Of a stretch of 64,000 bases of DNA, positions 1-7,997 are shown piece by piece (position 1 is the stretch's first letter; the number at the start of each line of letters is the position of its first letter). The stretch comes from Bacteroidota bacterium (GTDB taxonomy: Bacteria; Bacteroidota; Bacteroidia; Chitinophagales; Chitinophagaceae): the NCBI GenBank assembly GCA_018267725.1, contig JAFDXY010000009.1, positions 310,001-374,000 on the forward strand, read 5' to 3'. The position numbers were made by a program, and so were the translations under genes. The notes under the pieces were generated by a model that was not told the origin of the DNA, searched no databases, and was given only the letters and a program-made list of their open reading frames with translations.

Positions 1-675
1 GCTCACAAATAAATGATTACTGTTATATGAAATATTAATTGCATCATCATTATCGGGCAACGCATTTTTTATTAAGCCTAATGGTTTTTTAGGCACAATA
101 AAAGAATCTGCTTTTGTTGCTTTAGCATCTGTTCTTTTATAACGCACTAAACGGTGTGCATCGGTAGCTACAAACTGAACACCATCTTTTGCTAATTCAA
201 AAAATACACCCGTCATTGCAGGGCGTAAATCATCGTTACTAACTGCAAACAAACTTTTATTAATGGCTGTAACCAATGCAGTGCTGGTCATGGTAAAAGC
301 AGTAGCATCATCACTGGCAGGTTCTTTCGGAAAATTATCGGGGTTCTCTCCCATTACTTTATACTTACCGTTATCGCTGGTAATTTCTATCGCAAAATTT
401 TTATCAATATTAAAAGTTAGCGGTTGGTCTGCAATATTTTTTAAAGAATCAATTAAAATTTTTGCAGGAATACAAACCTTACCATTGGCTTTACTTTCAA
501 TATCCATTTGTACACGCATTACCGTTTCAAGATCTGTAGCTGTAACGCTTAATTTTTTATCGTTTATTTCAAATAAAAAATCTTCTAAAATGGGTAATAC
601 TGTGTTGGCATTAATAACGCCGTTAATTTGTTGCAAATGTTTTAATAATGATGAAGACGATACAATAAACTTCAT
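1..675 (-). CDS. dnaN: DNA polymerase III subunit beta (sliding clamp), partial
   Basis: The sliding clamp is a ring-shaped dimer that tethers DNA polymerase III to the template during replication. Reading leftward from the ATG at 675, about 225 residues are present before the window edge. That covers roughly the first two of the three clamp domains of a protein normally near 370 residues. It opens MKFIVSSSSLLKHLQQINGV, and further in has LEDFLFEI, TDLETVMRV, IPAKILIDSLKNI and the strongly conserved DAHRLVRYKR stretch. The gene is divergent from recX, with about 150 bases between them. The C-terminal domain lies outside the window, so truncation here is only a window effect. The identification is secure. 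Confidence 0.95.
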   Translation of the reverse strand, partial: MKFIVSSSSLLKHLQQINGVINANTVLPILEDFLFEINDKKLSVTATDLETVMRVQMDIESKANGKVCIPAKILIDSLKNIADQPLTFNIDKNFAIEITSDNGKYKVMGENPDNFPKEPASDDATAFTMTSTALVTAINKSLFAVSNDDLRPAMTGVFFELAKDGVQFVATDAHRLVRYKRTDAKATKADSFIVPKKPLGLIKNALPDNDDAINISYNSNHLFVS

Positions 676-815
676 AAACAATTGATTTCGATTAAATGAT
701 ATTTTCCGCAATAAGCGGTTATGGGCAAACCTAATCTAAAATTTGAATATTCCACACATATATTTTAGAATAAACCAAAGTGTGAATGGTATGTGAATTG
801 AAAGCATTTACTATG

Positions 816-823
816 TAGCTTTG
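816..823 (+). promoter_or_regulatory. Candidate -7 element for recX
   Basis: TAGCTTTG matches the Bacteroidota -7 consensus TAnnTTTG and ends five bases before the recX start codon, which implies a very short leader. A TTG lies about 15 bases upstream, closer than the usual -33 spacing. This is a motif match only. Confidence 0.35.
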
Positions 824-828
824 AAACA

Positions 829-1302
829 ATGCAAAAACAAAAACTTACAGCAGAGCAAGCATTGCAAAAAGCCCGTCATTATTGTGCTTACCAAGAAAGA
901 AGCCATTTTGAAGTAAAAGAAAAACTGTACAGTTTTGGATTATTTAAAACCGAAGTAGAACAATTGCTAAGTAATTTAATTGAAGAAGATTATTTGAATG
1001 AGGAACGTTTTACCAAACAATTTGCCAGTGGAAAATTTAGATTAAAACAATGGGGCAAAATAAAAATTGAACACGAATTAAAACAAAAAAAAGTAAGTTC
1101 TTACAACATAAAAAAAACATTAAAAGAAATTGATGAAGATGAATATTTAAAAGTTTTACAAAATCTTACACAAAAAAAATGGAGCAGCTTAAAAGCCGAA
1201 CAATATTTAAACAGAATAACCAAAACAACCAATTACTTATTACAAAAAGGTTATGAATATGCTTTAATAAACAACGCCATAAAACAACTGAGAAATAAAT
1301 AA
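829..1302 (+). CDS. recX: RecX family regulatory protein
   Basis: RecX proteins bind RecA filaments and restrain recombinase activity. The 157-residue product is of normal length and consists of tandem three-helix repeats. The first repeat shows the family pattern ALQKARHYCAYQERSHFEVKEKL, and the second contains YLNEERFTKQFASGKFR followed by WGKIKIEHELKQKKV, matching the classic 'D-E-x-F-A ... G...I...L..KG' layout. The start at 829 is the first ATG after a TAnnTTTG motif. recA is not in the window, which is common in Bacteroidota. The gene is followed after ten bases by the LpxR-like gene on the same strand, so the two may be co-transcribed without being functionally related. Confidence 0.88.
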   Translation: MQKQKLTAEQALQKARHYCAYQERSHFEVKEKLYSFGLFKTEVEQLLSNLIEEDYLNEERFTKQFASGKFRLKQWGKIKIEHELKQKKVSSYNIKKTLKEIDEDEYLKVLQNLTQKKWSSLKAEQYLNRITKTTNYLLQKGYEYALINNAIKQLRNK

Positions 1303-1312
1303 CACATGTAAA

Positions 1313-2221
1313 ATGAAAATTATTGTTTCCATATTATTCTGCTTTACTTTTTTATTTTCAATTGCTCAATACACCAAATCAATTACCATACAAACAGAAA
1401 ACGATGCTTACTTATTAAACAAAAGCGATAAATATTATACTAATGGTTTTTTTATTACATATAGCAACAATATAAACAAGCATAATAAAAACATTGAACA
1501 ATATTTTACAATAGCTCAAAAAATTTACACACCGTATTTTTTAGATCTTACTTCAACACAATTAATGGATAGACCTTTTTGCGGATATTTATTTGCAGAA
1601 TACGGTAGAACTTTTTTAAACAAGAAAAATAAAATTATAAAATGGAATTTTTTATTAGGAACAATTGGTGAAGCTTCTTTAGGGGAGGATATGCAAAAAC
1701 TTATTCATAATGCAACCGGCTTATACAATGTAAGCGGTTGGCAATATCAACTCAAACAAAATATTTGTATAAATGTAGGCTTAACTTATATGCCTTTACT
1801 ACTTAATGCCTCAACAAAATTTTCACTAAAAACATTACCTTTTATAACTGTAAATATTGGCAATGTTTACAATAATGCACAAACAGGAGTATTGCTGGCA
1901 GCAGGTTTTATGAATAATGTTTTTAAAAGTTCATTACTTAGTAATACAGTTTTAAACAAAACAGAATGTTATTTTTATTTTCAGCCACAAATAATTTTTC
2001 AAGCATATAACGCAACAGTACAAGGTAGTTTGTTTACAAAAAATAGTAAAAGTTTTATTGCACAACCAACAGTTGCAATATACCAACAAGCAATTGGCTT
2101 TGCTTTTTCAAAAAATAAAATATTGCTTAAGCTGCAAGCAAATTTTCAAACAAAAGAATGTGTTGAACAGTTTGAACCACACCAATATGGCAGCCTTCAT
2201 TTTACTTATCGTTTAAAATAA
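1313..2221 (+). CDS. LpxR-like outer-membrane lipid A deacylase family protein (DUF2219)
   Basis: A 302-residue predicted outer-membrane protein. A signal peptide covers about the first 18 residues (ending ...FLFSIAQ). Immediately after it comes ITIQTENDAY...KYYTNGFFITYSN, the N-terminal hallmark of the LpxR/DUF2219 family (END followed by YTNG). The remainder alternates short aromatic-rich strands and ends in a strand with a terminal aromatic pattern (LHFTYRLK), as expected for a beta-barrel. In enterobacteria LpxR removes the 3'-acyloxyacyl chain of lipid A. Whether this homologue is catalytic cannot be read with certainty, because I could not place every active-site residue. It sits between recX and an amidase gene with short spacers. 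Confidence 0.72.
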   Translation: MKIIVSILFCFTFLFSIAQYTKSITIQTENDAYLLNKSDKYYTNGFFITYSNNINKHNKNIEQYFTIAQKIYTPYFLDLTSTQLMDRPFCGYLFAEYGRTFLNKKNKIIKWNFLLGTIGEASLGEDMQKLIHNATGLYNVSGWQYQLKQNICINVGLTYMPLLLNASTKFSLKTLPFITVNIGNVYNNAQTGVLLAAGFMNNVFKSSLLSNTVLNKTECYFYFQPQIIFQAYNATVQGSLFTKNSKSFIAQPTVAIYQQAIGFAFSKNKILLKLQANFQTKECVEQFEPHQYGSLHFTYRLK

Positions 2222-2254
2222 TTATTTAATTATTTTTAGGAAATAATAAATCAA

Positions 2255-3088
2255 ATGCTACCGCTTACTTTTTCATTAATTCAAACCAATCTTTTTTGGG
2301 AAGATAAACAAGCTAATCTTTCAATGCTTGAAGAAAAAATTAATTCCATAAAAGAAAAAACAGAAATAATTGTATTGCCCGAAATGTTTAGCACAGGCTT
2401 TAGCATGCAACCACAATTATTTGCCGAAACAATGAATGGAGCTTGTGTTGAATGGATGAAAAAAATTGCAACCACTAAAAAAGTTATAATTACCGGAAGT
2501 TTAATGATAAAAGAAAATGATTTTTTTTATAACCGTTTAATATGGATGTTGCCTAATGGGCAATGTGGTTATTACGATAAAAGACATTGTTTTGCTTACG
2601 CACACGAAGACAAACATTACACCGCCGGAAACAAAAGATTAATTGCACAAGCAAAAGGTTGGAAAATAAATTTACAAGTTTGTTACGATTTACGTTTTCC
2701 TATTTGGGCAAGGCAAACACAAAAAGATAGCAACCATTTCCCTTCTCCAAAAGGAGAAGGTGCCCAAAGGGCGGATGAGGTTGAATATGATATTTTATTA
2801 TATGTTGCTAATTGGCCAGAAAAAAGAAATCATGCATGGAAAACATTATTAACTGCAAGAGCCATAGAAAACCAATGTTATGTTATTGGTGTAAACAGAG
2901 TAGGAAATGATGCTAACAATATTTACCACAGCGGAGACAGCATGGTAATAAACCCTTTAGGAGAAGTGTTATATACAAAAGCACATGAAGAAGATATTTT
3001 TACCATTACATTAAATAAAGAAGATTTAATAACTATAAGAAATAAATTTCCTTTTTTAAATGATGCCGATAATTTTAAAATTTTATAA
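2255..3088 (+). CDS. Carbon-nitrogen hydrolase (nitrilase family, omega-amidase/YafV-like)
   Basis: A 277-residue cytoplasmic amidase. The nitrilase Glu-Lys-Cys triad is visible: Glu in VLPEMFSTGF (about residue 42), Lys in YYDKRHCF, and Cys in QVCYDLRFP. The following VANWPEKR...LLTARAIENQCYVIGVNRVG is typical of the YafV/NIT2-like branch, which deamidates alpha-ketoglutaramate and related omega-amides. The exact substrate is inferred from family resemblance. About 20 extra residues follow the Cys motif, between WARQTQ and YDILLYVANWP; they are encoded by a palindromic repeat (see the repeat at 2733). The insertion is in frame, and the residues on both sides are conserved, so the enzyme is probably still made. 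Confidence 0.85.
   Translation: MLPLTFSLIQTNLFWEDKQANLSMLEEKINSIKEKTEIIVLPEMFSTGFSMQPQLFAETMNGACVEWMKKIATTKKVIITGSLMIKENDFFYNRLIWMLPNGQCGYYDKRHCFAYAHEDKHYTAGNKRLIAQAKGWKINLQVCYDLRFPIWARQTQKDSNHFPSPKGEGAQRADEVEYDILLYVANWPEKRNHAWKTLLTARAIENQCYVIGVNRVGNDANNIYHSGDSMVINPLGEVLYTKAHEEDIFTITLNKEDLITIRNKFPFLNDADNFKIL
2733..2780. repeat. Palindromic repeat inserted in frame in the amidase gene
   Basis: Bases 2741-2760 form a perfect 8-bp stem with a 4-base loop (CCTTCTCC-AAAA-GGAGAAGG). Immediately after it is a second small stem, GCCC-AAA-GGGC (2762-2772). Together they encode the out-of-character peptide PSPKGEGAQRADEV at about residues 160-176 of the nitrilase-family protein. The 'CTCC-AAA-GGAG' core also appears in the element at 47068. 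Copies elsewhere in the genome cannot be checked from this window. Confidence 0.7.
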
Positions 3089-3094
3089 ATAATT

Positions 3095-3211
3095 ATGAAC
3101 GAAGAACAAAATATAAATAACGATTTACAAACGGAAAATGATAGTGGAGAACAGCCCACAGTCAATAGTTCAGAAGCCATGGCTCCTATCGACACGAACC
3201 AAAGTATTTAG
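3095..3211 (+). CDS. Small acidic ORF, hypothetical
   Basis: A 38-codon reading frame beginning six bases after the amidase stop: MNEEQNINNDLQTENDSG... and ending ...MAPIDTNQSI. It is strongly acidic and Asn/Gln-rich, and has no membrane segment or recognisable domain. It might be a small translationally coupled protein or simply an open stretch. I have no homology evidence, and its length is close to what chance allows. Confidence 0.28.
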   Translation: MNEEQNINNDLQTENDSGEQPTVNSSEAMAPIDTNQSI

Positions 3212-3245
3212 GTCTTTTATAATTATTAGCTTTTAAACAAAATAT

Positions 3246-5507
3246 ATGAGAAAATTTTTTCTTGCATTTAGCTTTTCAATTTTTGCATTAAGCCTAAATG
3301 CACAATTCAGTAAAGATGAAATTTTAAAATATGAAAAGCAAGCCAAACAAGTAACTATAATAAGAGACAATTGGGGCATTCCACATATTTACGGAAAGAC
3401 AGATGCAGATGCTGTTTTCGGTTTGTTATATGCACAATGCGAAGATGATTTTAAAAGAGTAGAAATGAATTACATTGAAAAATTAGGAAGGCTATCTGAA
3501 ATAAATGGCGAGAAAGATTTGTATAATGACCTATTAATAAAATTAATTATTGATAGTACAGATGCAATAAAAGATTATAACACCGCACCGCAATGGCTAA
3601 AAAAATTATGTAATGCTTTTGCAGATGGCATTAATTATTATTTATATAAACATCCACAAACAAAACCTTTGCTGTTGCAACATTTTAAACCTTGGTATGC
3701 TTTATTGTGGACAGATGGAAGCATTGGTGCCATTAGTACCGCAGGTTTAAATGAAAGAGATTTAAAAAATTTATACGGAAGAGAATTAGCATTAACTCGT
3801 CATTCCGAACGAAGTGAGGAATCTCTTGTTAAAAATAATGTAATTGGCAATAAAGATTTCTCAGTCACTTCGCTCCTTCGAAATGACGGACAAGTTGAAG
3901 ATGAAAAGCTTACAGGCTCCAACGGTTTTGCGTTCTCTAAAAATATTACACAAAATCATAATGCAATTTTGTACATCAATCCGCATGTAACATTTTATTT
4001 TCGTCCCGAAGTACATGTAGTGAGTGAAGAAGGTTTAAATGCTTATGGTGCTGTAACATGGGGACAATTTTTTGTGTATCAAGGTTTTAACCAACATTGC
4101 GGTTGGATGCACACTTCAAGCCAGGTAGATGTTTCAGATGCTTACATAGAAAAAATATCTAACCAAAATAATAAATGGGTGTACGAATATGAGCATGAAC
4201 AAAAACCTATTATTATAAAAAATATTACGCTTTCATTCAAACAAAACAATACTATTCAAACAAAAAATATTAAAGCATTATATACACATCATGGTCCTGT
4301 AATGGCATATAAAAATAAGCAATGGTTAAGTGTAAAATCATTTAATCGTTCTATCATAAGTTTAGAACAAAGTTGGTTGCGTACAAAAGCAAATTCGTTT
4401 GCAGAGTTTAAAAAAGTTTTAGATATGCGTGGCAATACTTCTAACAATACTGTTTATGCAGATGCAGAAGGAAATATTGCTTATTGGCATGGAAATTATA
4501 TTCCTATAAGAAATAAAAATTACGATTGGAGCAAACCAGTTGATGGAAGTATTGCTGCAACAGAATGGCAAGGTTTACATAATATTAATGAAATTGTTCA
4601 TTCTATAAATCCACCCAACGGATGGTTACAAAATTGCAACTCCACTCCTTTTACAGTTGCCGGAAATAATAGTCCAAAAAAATCAGATTATCCAACATAT
4701 ATGGCACCCGATGGAGAAAATTTTAGAGGCATTAATGCAGTTAAAGTTTTAGCAAACGAAAAAAATTATACCATTGATAAAGTAATTAATGCAGGTTATA
4801 ATACCAATTTAGCATTCTTTGAAAACACAGTACCCGCTTTAGTTTCAGCATATAATAATTTATCTGCATCTGATAGTTTACAACAAATTTTAAAAGAACC
4901 AATTGCTGTTATGCAACAGTGGAATTTTCATTCAGGCAAAGAATCTGTTGCAACAACTTTAGCAGTATTTTGGGGCATGCAACTAATGCCTTTCATTAAT
5001 AAAATAAATAACACAGAAGATATTGTAGAGCGTACCAATGTATTTATAATCAATAGCAATAATGCAACTACATTACTAAAAACTTTTTATGCAGCTATTA
5101 AAATATTAAACAAAAATTACGGCACATGGAATACGGAATGGGGAGCAATTAACCGATTTCAAAGAATAAATAACGAAATAGATAGTAAGTTTGATGATAA
5201 TGCAGCAAGTATTCCTGTTGGGTTTACTTCATCTGCATGGGGGCAAATTCCATCTTACACAAGTCGTATTTTTTCTAACACAAAAAAAATGTATGGTGTA
5301 AATGGTAATAGCTTTATTTGTGCAGTTGAGTTTGGCAAAAAAATAAAAGCAAAATCGTTATTAGCAGGTGGTGAAAGTGGAGATATTAATTCAAAACATT
5401 TTGCAGATCAAGCAGAAATGTATAGCAACGGAATATTTAAAGAAGTATGGTTTTATAAAGAAGATATTTTAAAGCATACAGAAAAAAAATATCATCCGGG
5501 AGAATAA
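3246..5507 (+). CDS. Penicillin acylase family Ntn hydrolase, secreted
   Basis: A 753-residue exported hydrolase of the penicillin/acyl-homoserine-lactone acylase type, which cleaves amide bonds of acylated substrates. A signal peptide ends near residue 20 (LSLNA-QF). The alpha-chain region carries IIRDNWGIPHIYGKTDADAVFGLLYAQCEDDF, the family signature. The autocatalytic cleavage site and nucleophile are in GSNGFAFS, with Ser225 as the likely N-terminal nucleophile of the mature beta chain. Downstream HVTFYFRPEVH, YTHHGPV and the NNSPKKS stretch fit the beta chain. Residues about 185-214, just ahead of Ser225, are encoded by an in-frame palindromic repeat (3799-3887). They fall where these precursors have a spacer that is removed during maturation. 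The substrate is unknown. Confidence 0.85.
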   Translation: MRKFFLAFSFSIFALSLNAQFSKDEILKYEKQAKQVTIIRDNWGIPHIYGKTDADAVFGLLYAQCEDDFKRVEMNYIEKLGRLSEINGEKDLYNDLLIKLIIDSTDAIKDYNTAPQWLKKLCNAFADGINYYLYKHPQTKPLLLQHFKPWYALLWTDGSIGAISTAGLNERDLKNLYGRELALTRHSERSEESLVKNNVIGNKDFSVTSLLRNDGQVEDEKLTGSNGFAFSKNITQNHNAILYINPHVTFYFRPEVHVVSEEGLNAYGAVTWGQFFVYQGFNQHCGWMHTSSQVDVSDAYIEKISNQNNKWVYEYEHEQKPIIIKNITLSFKQNNTIQTKNIKALYTHHGPVMAYKNKQWLSVKSFNRSIISLEQSWLRTKANSFAEFKKVLDMRGNTSNNTVYADAEGNIAYWHGNYIPIRNKNYDWSKPVDGSIAATEWQGLHNINEIVHSINPPNGWLQNCNSTPFTVAGNNSPKKSDYPTYMAPDGENFRGINAVKVLANEKNYTIDKVINAGYNTNLAFFENTVPALVSAYNNLSASDSLQQILKEPIAVMQQWNFHSGKESVATTLAVFWGMQLMPFINKINNTEDIVERTNVFIINSNNATTLLKTFYAAIKILNKNYGTWNTEWGAINRFQRINNEIDSKFDDNAASIPVGFTSSAWGQIPSYTSRIFSNTKKMYGVNGNSFICAVEFGKKIKAKSLLAGGESGDINSKHFADQAEMYSNGIFKEVWFYKEDILKHTEKKYHPGE
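3799..3887. repeat. Inverted-repeat element in the spacer of the acylase gene
   Basis: The left arm, 3799-3827 (starting GTCATTCCGAACGAAGTGAG), and the right arm, 3854-3887, are inverted copies. The right arm read on the other strand begins GTCATTTCGAAGGAGCGAAG. The arms are separated by about 26 AT-rich bases. In the reading frame of the acylase they give RHSERSEESL and SVTSLLRNDG, peptides that look nothing like the enzyme. The element is open in this frame and does not disrupt the gene. Confidence 0.75.
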
Positions 5508-5549
5508 AAAAAATACAACATTGTAAATTATAATTAAACAAAAACAAAT

Positions 5550-7898
5550 ATGCAAAAAAAACACATTGTTTTTCCTTTACTGTTTTCTGCATTTATGGTA
5601 CATGCACAACAAGCATTAACGGTAAAAGATTATCAGCAAGCTGAAAGCATGTTAAGCTACAATACCGATAAGTATATTGATAGAAGTGTTATAGGTATTA
5701 ATTGGCTTGAAGGCGATAAACTTACTTACCGAGCTTTAACACCAAACGGTTCAGAGTTTTATTTTGTAGATGCCGTAAAAGGCATACGCAGCTTGGCTTT
5801 CAATCACAATAAATTAGCCGAAGCACTATCAAAAGAAACAGGAAAAAATTATACGGCAACAACTTTGCCTTTTCAATCTTTTAGTTTCGGTAAAGATTTT
5901 AAAAGCATTCATTTTCGTGCAGGCGGGCAAACCTACACGGCAGACCTTCAAACTTATACACTTTCTAAAGTTGAAGGAACAAGTAATAATAACGAAGGAG
6001 TTAATGGTTTTGGTGGAAGAAGAAGAATAGGAAATGAAGTACCTTCTCCCGATGGAAGCAAAGCAGCATATATAAAAAATTATAATTTATGGGTGAAAGA
6101 TATAAAAACAGGAACTGAAACGCAATTAACAACCGATGGCATTAAAGATTTTGGTTATGCAACTGATAATGCAGGATGGAAACATACCGATGGTGCCGTT
6201 TTAAAATGGAGTCCCGATTCAAAAAAGATTTCAACTTTTCAGCAAGACCAACGCAATGTTGGAGATATGTATTTGGTATCAACCAATGTTGGTCATCCTA
6301 AATTATATGCATGGAAATATCCTTTGCCCGGCGATCAAGAAATTGCCATGATTCATAGAATAATAATAGATGTAGAACAAAAAAAAGTAATACGTTTAAA
6401 CATTCCGCCCGATGCACACAGAGCTACATTAAGTGATGATATATCAAGCAGCGGAACTTTTGATGATAATGATTGGAGTGAAGATGGAACACAACTTGCT
6501 TTTGTTTCAACATCAAGAGATCATAAAAACGAAAAACTAAGAATAGCCAATGCACAAACCGGCGAAGTAAGAGAAGTATTGCAAGAAACAGTTGCCACAC
6601 AATTTGAAAGCGGGCAAGGAAGAATTAACTGGCGTTTTTTAGCAAAGAGTAATGAAATAATTTGGTATTCGGAAAGTGATAATTGGGGGCATTTATATTT
6701 ATACGATGCTGCAACAGGTAAATTAAAAAATAAAATTACCAAAGGAAATTTTGTTGTAACGCAATTATTAAAAGTTGATGAAAAAAATCGTATATTATAT
6801 TTTTATGCTAATGGTTTACAAACCGAAAACCCTTATTATACACAATTATATAGCATTGGGTTTGATGGAAAGAATATGCAACTTTTAACCCCGGGCGATG
6901 GTATTCATTCCATACAATTTTCTCCTTCGGGAAATTATATTGTTGATACATGGAGCAAACCCGATGTTCCGCAAACTGTTGCTATTCGTAATTTACAAGG
7001 CAAATTAATGGTTGAATTAGAGAAGAGAGATGTAAGCCGTTTAAAAGCAACTGGTTGGAAACCGCCAACACCATTTAGCGTAAAAGCACACGATGGTGCA
7101 ACAGATATTTATGGCATGTTATTTTTACCAAGCAACTTCAACCCAAATAAAAAATATCCTATTATAGATTATATCTATCCGGGCCCACAAGCTGGAAGCA
7201 TTGGCGGAGCATGGGCATTTGGTGCAGCCGTAAGAGATAACCAAGCATTGGCAGAATTAGGATTTATTGTAATGCAATTGGAAGGAACAGGCAATCCACT
7301 TCGTTCAAAAAGTTTTCATGATATGTACTATCCCAACATGAGTGAAAACACTTTGCCAGACCAAGTTACAGCCATTCGTCAATTAGCACAACGTTTCAAT
7401 TATATTGATACGAATAAAGTAGGAATTTGGGGGCACTCGGGCGGCGGTTTTGCAACTGCATGTGCCATGTTTAGGTATCCTGATTTTTTTAAAGTTGGCA
7501 TTTCAGAATCAGGCAATCATGATAACAGAAATTATGAAGATGATTGGGGCGAAAGATATATTGGTTTACTACAAGGAGATAATTATGAAGTGCAAGCCAA
7601 CCAAGTTTATGCAAAAAATTTAAAAGGAAAATTAATGTTAGCACATGGCATGTTAGATGATAATGTTCCACCATACAATACATTATTAGTTGTAGAAGCA
7701 TTAGAGAAAGCTAATAAAGATTATGATTTGGTAATATTTCCTAATAGTGCACATGGCTATGGTGCATACAGCAATTATATGATGCGTAGAAGATGGGATT
7801 ATTTTGTAAGAAATTTATTAGGAGTAGAACCTCCTAAAGAATATAAAACAACTCCCTCATCAGATCCAAGAAATGGAATGATGATGGGTATGCAATAA
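5550..7898 (+). CDS. S9 family (dipeptidyl peptidase IV-like) serine peptidase
   Basis: A 782-residue secreted peptidase. DPP-IV-type enzymes remove N-terminal dipeptides, often after Pro or Ala, in the periplasm. A signal peptide ends near residue 19 (MVHAQ). Residues about 90-500 form the beta-propeller (DPPIV_N), with SPDGSKAAYI and WSPDSKKISTF blade motifs. The C-terminal alpha/beta-hydrolase domain has the nucleophile in GHSGG (Ser630), the acid in HGMLDDNV (Asp703/704) and the His in NSAHGYG (His735). Length and motif spacing match the family. It follows the acylase after 42 bases on the same strand and ends at a strong bidirectional terminator. A role in peptide nutrition is inferred. 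Confidence 0.92.
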   Translation: MQKKHIVFPLLFSAFMVHAQQALTVKDYQQAESMLSYNTDKYIDRSVIGINWLEGDKLTYRALTPNGSEFYFVDAVKGIRSLAFNHNKLAEALSKETGKNYTATTLPFQSFSFGKDFKSIHFRAGGQTYTADLQTYTLSKVEGTSNNNEGVNGFGGRRRIGNEVPSPDGSKAAYIKNYNLWVKDIKTGTETQLTTDGIKDFGYATDNAGWKHTDGAVLKWSPDSKKISTFQQDQRNVGDMYLVSTNVGHPKLYAWKYPLPGDQEIAMIHRIIIDVEQKKVIRLNIPPDAHRATLSDDISSSGTFDDNDWSEDGTQLAFVSTSRDHKNEKLRIANAQTGEVREVLQETVATQFESGQGRINWRFLAKSNEIIWYSESDNWGHLYLYDAATGKLKNKITKGNFVVTQLLKVDEKNRILYFYANGLQTENPYYTQLYSIGFDGKNMQLLTPGDGIHSIQFSPSGNYIVDTWSKPDVPQTVAIRNLQGKLMVELEKRDVSRLKATGWKPPTPFSVKAHDGATDIYGMLFLPSNFNPNKKYPIIDYIYPGPQAGSIGGAWAFGAAVRDNQALAELGFIVMQLEGTGNPLRSKSFHDMYYPNMSENTLPDQVTAIRQLAQRFNYIDTNKVGIWGHSGGGFATACAMFRYPDFFKVGISESGNHDNRNYEDDWGERYIGLLQGDNYEVQANQVYAKNLKGKLMLAHGMLDDNVPPYNTLLVVEALEKANKDYDLVIFPNSAHGYGAYSNYMMRRRWDYFVRNLLGVEPPKEYKTTPSSDPRNGMMMGMQ

Positions 7899-7940
7899 CA
7901 TTTTGTTATTGATATATACTATTTATTTTTAAATAGTAAA

Positions 7941-7977
7941 AAACAAATTGCCTGCAAAAATTGCAGGCAATTTGTTT
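7941..7977. terminator. Bidirectional intrinsic terminator with 17-bp perfect stem
   Basis: Bases 7941-7957 and 7961-7977 are perfectly complementary around an AAA loop, with the GC-rich part (TTGCCTGCAA) nearest the loop and A/T runs on both outer sides. It lies between the convergent S9 peptidase and ABC permease genes and can serve both. Confidence 0.85.
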
Positions 7978-7997
7978 TAAGATTAATTAACTTATGT

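Noticed and set aside
263..685. Plus-strand reading frame of 140 codons
   Set aside because: It is antisense to dnaN, whose protein sequence is unmistakable on the other strand.
3799..3887. Insertion sequence remnant in the acylase gene
   Set aside because: There is no transposase fragment or target-site duplication visible; the short palindromic form fits a dispersed repeat element better.
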